Below are positions 61,351-64,000 of a DNA stretch of 64,000 nucleotides, piece by piece. Position numbers and translations under genes: made by a program. Under the pieces are notes generated by a model that saw nothing but the letters and a program-made list of their open reading frames with translations, had not been told where the DNA came from and did no database searches. The stretch covers positions 7,068,001 through 7,132,000 of the forward strand of contig NC_063995.1 in NCBI RefSeq assembly GCF_932276165.1, given 5' to 3'. Source of the stretch: Plutella xylostella. Taxonomy: Eukaryota; Arthropoda; Insecta; Lepidoptera; Plutellidae. How positions within the stretch are numbered: position 1 is the first letter of the stretch; each line of letters begins with the position of its first letter.

Positions 61351-61564
61351 TTTAGATATGTAGAAATAAGTATATCTCTTATTCTATATACATATATTTA
61401 TGCGTAGTTCTCTGTGCATCCAACCGCTGGTAATTCATCCGTTCATAGCTTCATAGGCCGGGATCGGACGTCCGTTTATTGTCGCGCTAACTGCTGCTGA
61501 CTGGGACGCGAGTCTGTCCGTCTGTCCTCGGTGCTAATTGGACGACACACGCCAAATGCCAGGA

Positions 61565-61681
61565 GGGTTACTCTATACTGACGAAAAACGAACGAACTAG
61601 AGCTGTCGTGCAGGTTTAATACAACAATATAGAGTCGTGGCTCGCGCACCTTCGTTTCTCGTCATATATGTAGAGTGACCC
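61565..61681 (+). mobile_element. MITE-A copy (117 bp, internally shortened)
   Basis: Starts GGGTTACTCTATACTGACGA, preceded by CAGGA, and ends TAGAGTGACCC. It keeps AGAGCTGTCGTG and ATAGAGTCGTGGCTCGCGCA but lacks part of the segment between GTCGTG and the TTTAATACAAC box, and part of the CAGCGCTCTGAAACT region. Confidence 0.85.
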
Positions 61682-63121
61682 TAGACCTATTCGACGAGTG
61701 TCAGCAGGGTAATGCTCATTTTATTGCGAGATGCAATAGGCACAACTAGGTTTTAAAGGCCGGTTTTTTTACGACTTCTGCGGCACTTTCAGCTACGAAT
61801 GTGTCAATGCCTAAGAGCACGAGGGTTTATATTATGAACCTCTATTTTATAGCAGCATAAAAATATAATATGTGATGGAGTGCCAGCATAAGAAACATTC
61901 AACATTCAATTTAGAATCTATTACCATCGACCGGGCTGCAACAGAAGGAGGGTAATATATTTTCATACTCTGTGAATCTATAGCTACGTTTGGCTTCATT
62001 CAGCGCGCGTAGTAAAATTGAGTCGCGAATAGTCCGTCCATAATAAATGGAGAATTCCGAGTGCATTTGTCGTTGTTAGCGGATGTTTAAATATAAAGTT
62101 AGCAGTTTTGTTGCGCTCCGAGCGTGTAGCGACATTTGCGACGTTTCACTTGCAGACTTGCAGATTATAATGATCCTATACAGCATGTATACTAACAGCA
62201 GTTTTTTGAAGTATTTTTTTAACAGCTACATTTGATTGTTAAAGATCAGTCAGAAGCTGAAACTGCCAGAAAATTATTTCTACAAATTATTCATTGCAAT
62301 ACATCTGCTAAATTACAAATTCTGAAAGCGACAAATAGTTAACTAGAGAAAATAAGAGGGAGCAGGAAACTCTAAACTTAATAATAAGATCCGACATTCT
62401 ACAAATTCAGCTAAGTACGTCGACCTAATGTTTCACCACATCACCTATTCTATTTTTTTACACACGACACGATTGCGACAACACTTTCGACTGTTGATCT
62501 CTTATTATTAATTACGGCCACGGCGGCCCACGCGCGCGCCCGCGCACACTATCGACCGACCACTCGACTTGATCCATCAAATTGGACCTAATATTAAAGG
62601 CTTATACTTTCGTAAAGTCGATAATTTTATGTCATGATCACATTGTACATCTGATCTTAGTGCTATATCCGCCTGCCTATCAATATAAAATAACTTTTTA
62701 TTACCATTGTTATTATCAAATCACAGTCATACATATAATCGACCTTGTCATGAGATTATAAATTTACACTACTCCGTTCCTGAAACCTACAGTCTGTTAA
62801 CATCTTACATAAGTACCTTATTAAAGCAGTTGTAATTATTGAATTGCTATACCTACTCACTGACTTGCAAAGAAAGTAGAAACATTGAGTTCTGAAATTG
62901 ATAGCTCCAGTTTGCTATCTAGGAGACATTTGTAGCGGACAGATGTCAGCGAGTAGTATAAAAGTTTTCTTATAACCCTCTCCCCCCGCTACAATAACCC
63001 CGCGCCCCCACCCCCGGGGCCTGACCCACTTTCTGTAAGTAAAAGCTACAACACTTACCCCATCCCTTAAACAAATCACAACTTTTTAATTTACAAAGTG
63101 ACAGATTAAATTACCGTCTTT
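61682..63121. other. Non-coding DNA before the LTR element
   Basis: No gene recognised. A C-rich tract lies at 62981-63020 (CCCCGCGCCCCCACCCCCGG). AT-rich elsewhere. Confidence 0.45.
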
Positions 63122-63749
63122 TGTAAATGAAAACAAAATAAATTTTGTTCTTTAATGCTTAGATAATTTTAGCAAAATGTTTGTTTCAATTAAAGTCCCT
63201 TAAAGTGTCCAACGGCAGTAATTATTATAATCATTAAGAATAAGAATAAATGAAGACTCTTGAATTGAGAGGGATTAGGGGTAATTCCTATTCAGTGAAA
63301 ATGCTCGATTTCTTCAGTTGTTGCTGCGTGGGCGGCTGGAGTCGAAGTGAGGTGCCGCTTACGGCGTACCACCCATTTATATGCTAGCGCGGCAGCGCGC
63401 CCCCGCACCATGGTTTATTGAGTAAAAAAGCTTAACATAATATTACATATTTCTTCTTAAAACTAAACATTCCTTTTAATAAAATATAAAACAATAGGTA
63501 ACAATCGTAACAATAACATAAAAGAATTCTTTTATAACATAAACTCAAAATAATACTTCTTTATTATACATATATTTATTTTCAGTACCTAAACGTTTAT
63601 TACAACAATAATGGTAGGTAAACTGAGTCAATAATCAATAAAATATAACTAACAAATCAAAACTTAATACCTAACTTATTTACCTAACTTATTTACCTAA
63701 CTTATTTACCTAACTTATATACCTAACTTAAAACTAAGTATCCGTAACA
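63122..63749 (-). mobile_element. BEL/Pao retrotransposon LTR (3' LTR), left border uncertain
   Basis: Read on the minus strand, the LTR begins TGTTACGGATACTT directly after a polypurine tract (CGAGGGGGAGAAC, 63750-63762). It contains a TATA box (GCATATAAATGGG, about 63375-63387) and a possible ATTAAA poly(A) signal near 63152. The far end is a guess: ending in ACA at 63122 gives 628 bp, while an alternative end at 63208 gives 542 bp. The matching 5' LTR and the target-site duplication are outside the window. Confidence 0.65.
63667..63735. repeat. 14-bp minisatellite inside the LTR
   Basis: About five tandem copies of ACCTAACTTATTT(A/T), slightly varied at the end. It lies in the U3 part of the LTR upstream of its TATA box. 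Confidence 0.92.
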
Positions 63750-63810
63750 GTTCTCCCCCTCGTGCGAAGATGAGTACTGAGCACCACACGTATGAGACGG
63801 TACTTCCTTT

Positions 63811-64000
63811 TCAGGTGATCTTCACGAGTCTTGTTATGGGTCTTCTCAGCGTTCCAGCAACTGTTCGGACATCTACGATTCTCGTCCTGCCATCTGGGCC
63901 TGGGTGTATAGTCATTATTTCGCCTCTAGGCCAGACTCCTCTTGGTAAGTTCGAGTCGACTATCAACACAATGTCACCGGGTTTCAGGTTTTCAGGATGG
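63811..64000 (-). CDS. BEL/Pao Pol polyprotein, C-terminal end (partial)
   Basis: Read from the right edge on the minus strand there is an open frame of 62 codons ending with TGA at 63811. It begins HPENLKPGDIVLIVDSNLPR and includes GVWPRGEIMTIHPGPDGRTR and LRRPITRLVKI. The series GD.VLI....P...W..G.I....PG.DG..R...V.T..G...RP...L is the small C-terminal domain (DUF5641-like) that follows the integrase in BEL/Pao elements. The stop is 48 bp from the polypurine tract, as expected for the 3' end of such an element. The rest of Gag-Pol lies beyond the window, so intactness cannot be judged. Confidence 0.88.
   Translation of the reverse strand, partial: HPENLKPGDIVLIVDSNLPRGVWPRGEIMTIHPGPDGRTRIVDVRTVAGTLRRPITRLVKIT

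Overview
The window looks like nuclear DNA of an insect, almost certainly a moth or butterfly. The base composition is AT-rich and studded with the TAGGTA/TACCTA oligomers typical of Lepidoptera. It carries a tRNA-derived SINE, several families of short inverted-repeat elements, RTE-type and Jockey/CR1-like LINE pieces, the end of a BEL/Pao retrotransposon, and one spliced gene with GT/AG introns. There is no prokaryotic operon structure, CRISPR array or rRNA gene.

Layout. Bases 1-12620 are a satellite of about 345-bp monomers (roughly 36 copies). The monomers run in one orientation to 5430, then flip abruptly and run in the opposite orientation to 12620; the array is open at the left edge of the window. 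From 12.6 to 48.4 kb is gene-poor DNA with many mobile-element insertions: two families of short non-autonomous DNA elements (called MITE-A and MITE-B here), a 643-bp inverted-repeat element, a 126-bp-arm near-perfect hairpin, LINE 3' fragments, a near-complete LINE on the minus strand (about 32.9-37.0 kb; ORF1 intact, ORF2 broken by one frameshift), and a SINE with a perfect 15-bp target-site duplication at 44.4 kb.

The only host gene I can support is a glypican (dally/dally-like family) on the plus strand. Four consecutive coding exons are visible (48417-48560, 54225-54556, 54882-55096, 55427-55598). They join in phase and encode 287 complete codons of the Cys-rich glypican core. The signal-peptide exon(s) and the C-terminal exons (glycosaminoglycan attachment region and GPI signal) were not found. 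A minus-strand SINE fills most of its 325-bp intron. From 55.6 kb to the end is probably the next large intron, or other non-coding DNA, with further MITEs; the 3' end of a BEL/Pao element (last 62 codons of Pol, polypurine tract and LTR, minus strand) runs off the right edge.

I found no convincing new multi-gene system. The most unusual structures are the inverted, higher-order-organised satellite, the long hairpin at 23.9 kb, and the small repeat families present in several copies. Everything here comes from reading the sequence; family names rest on remembered motif patterns, not on a database search.
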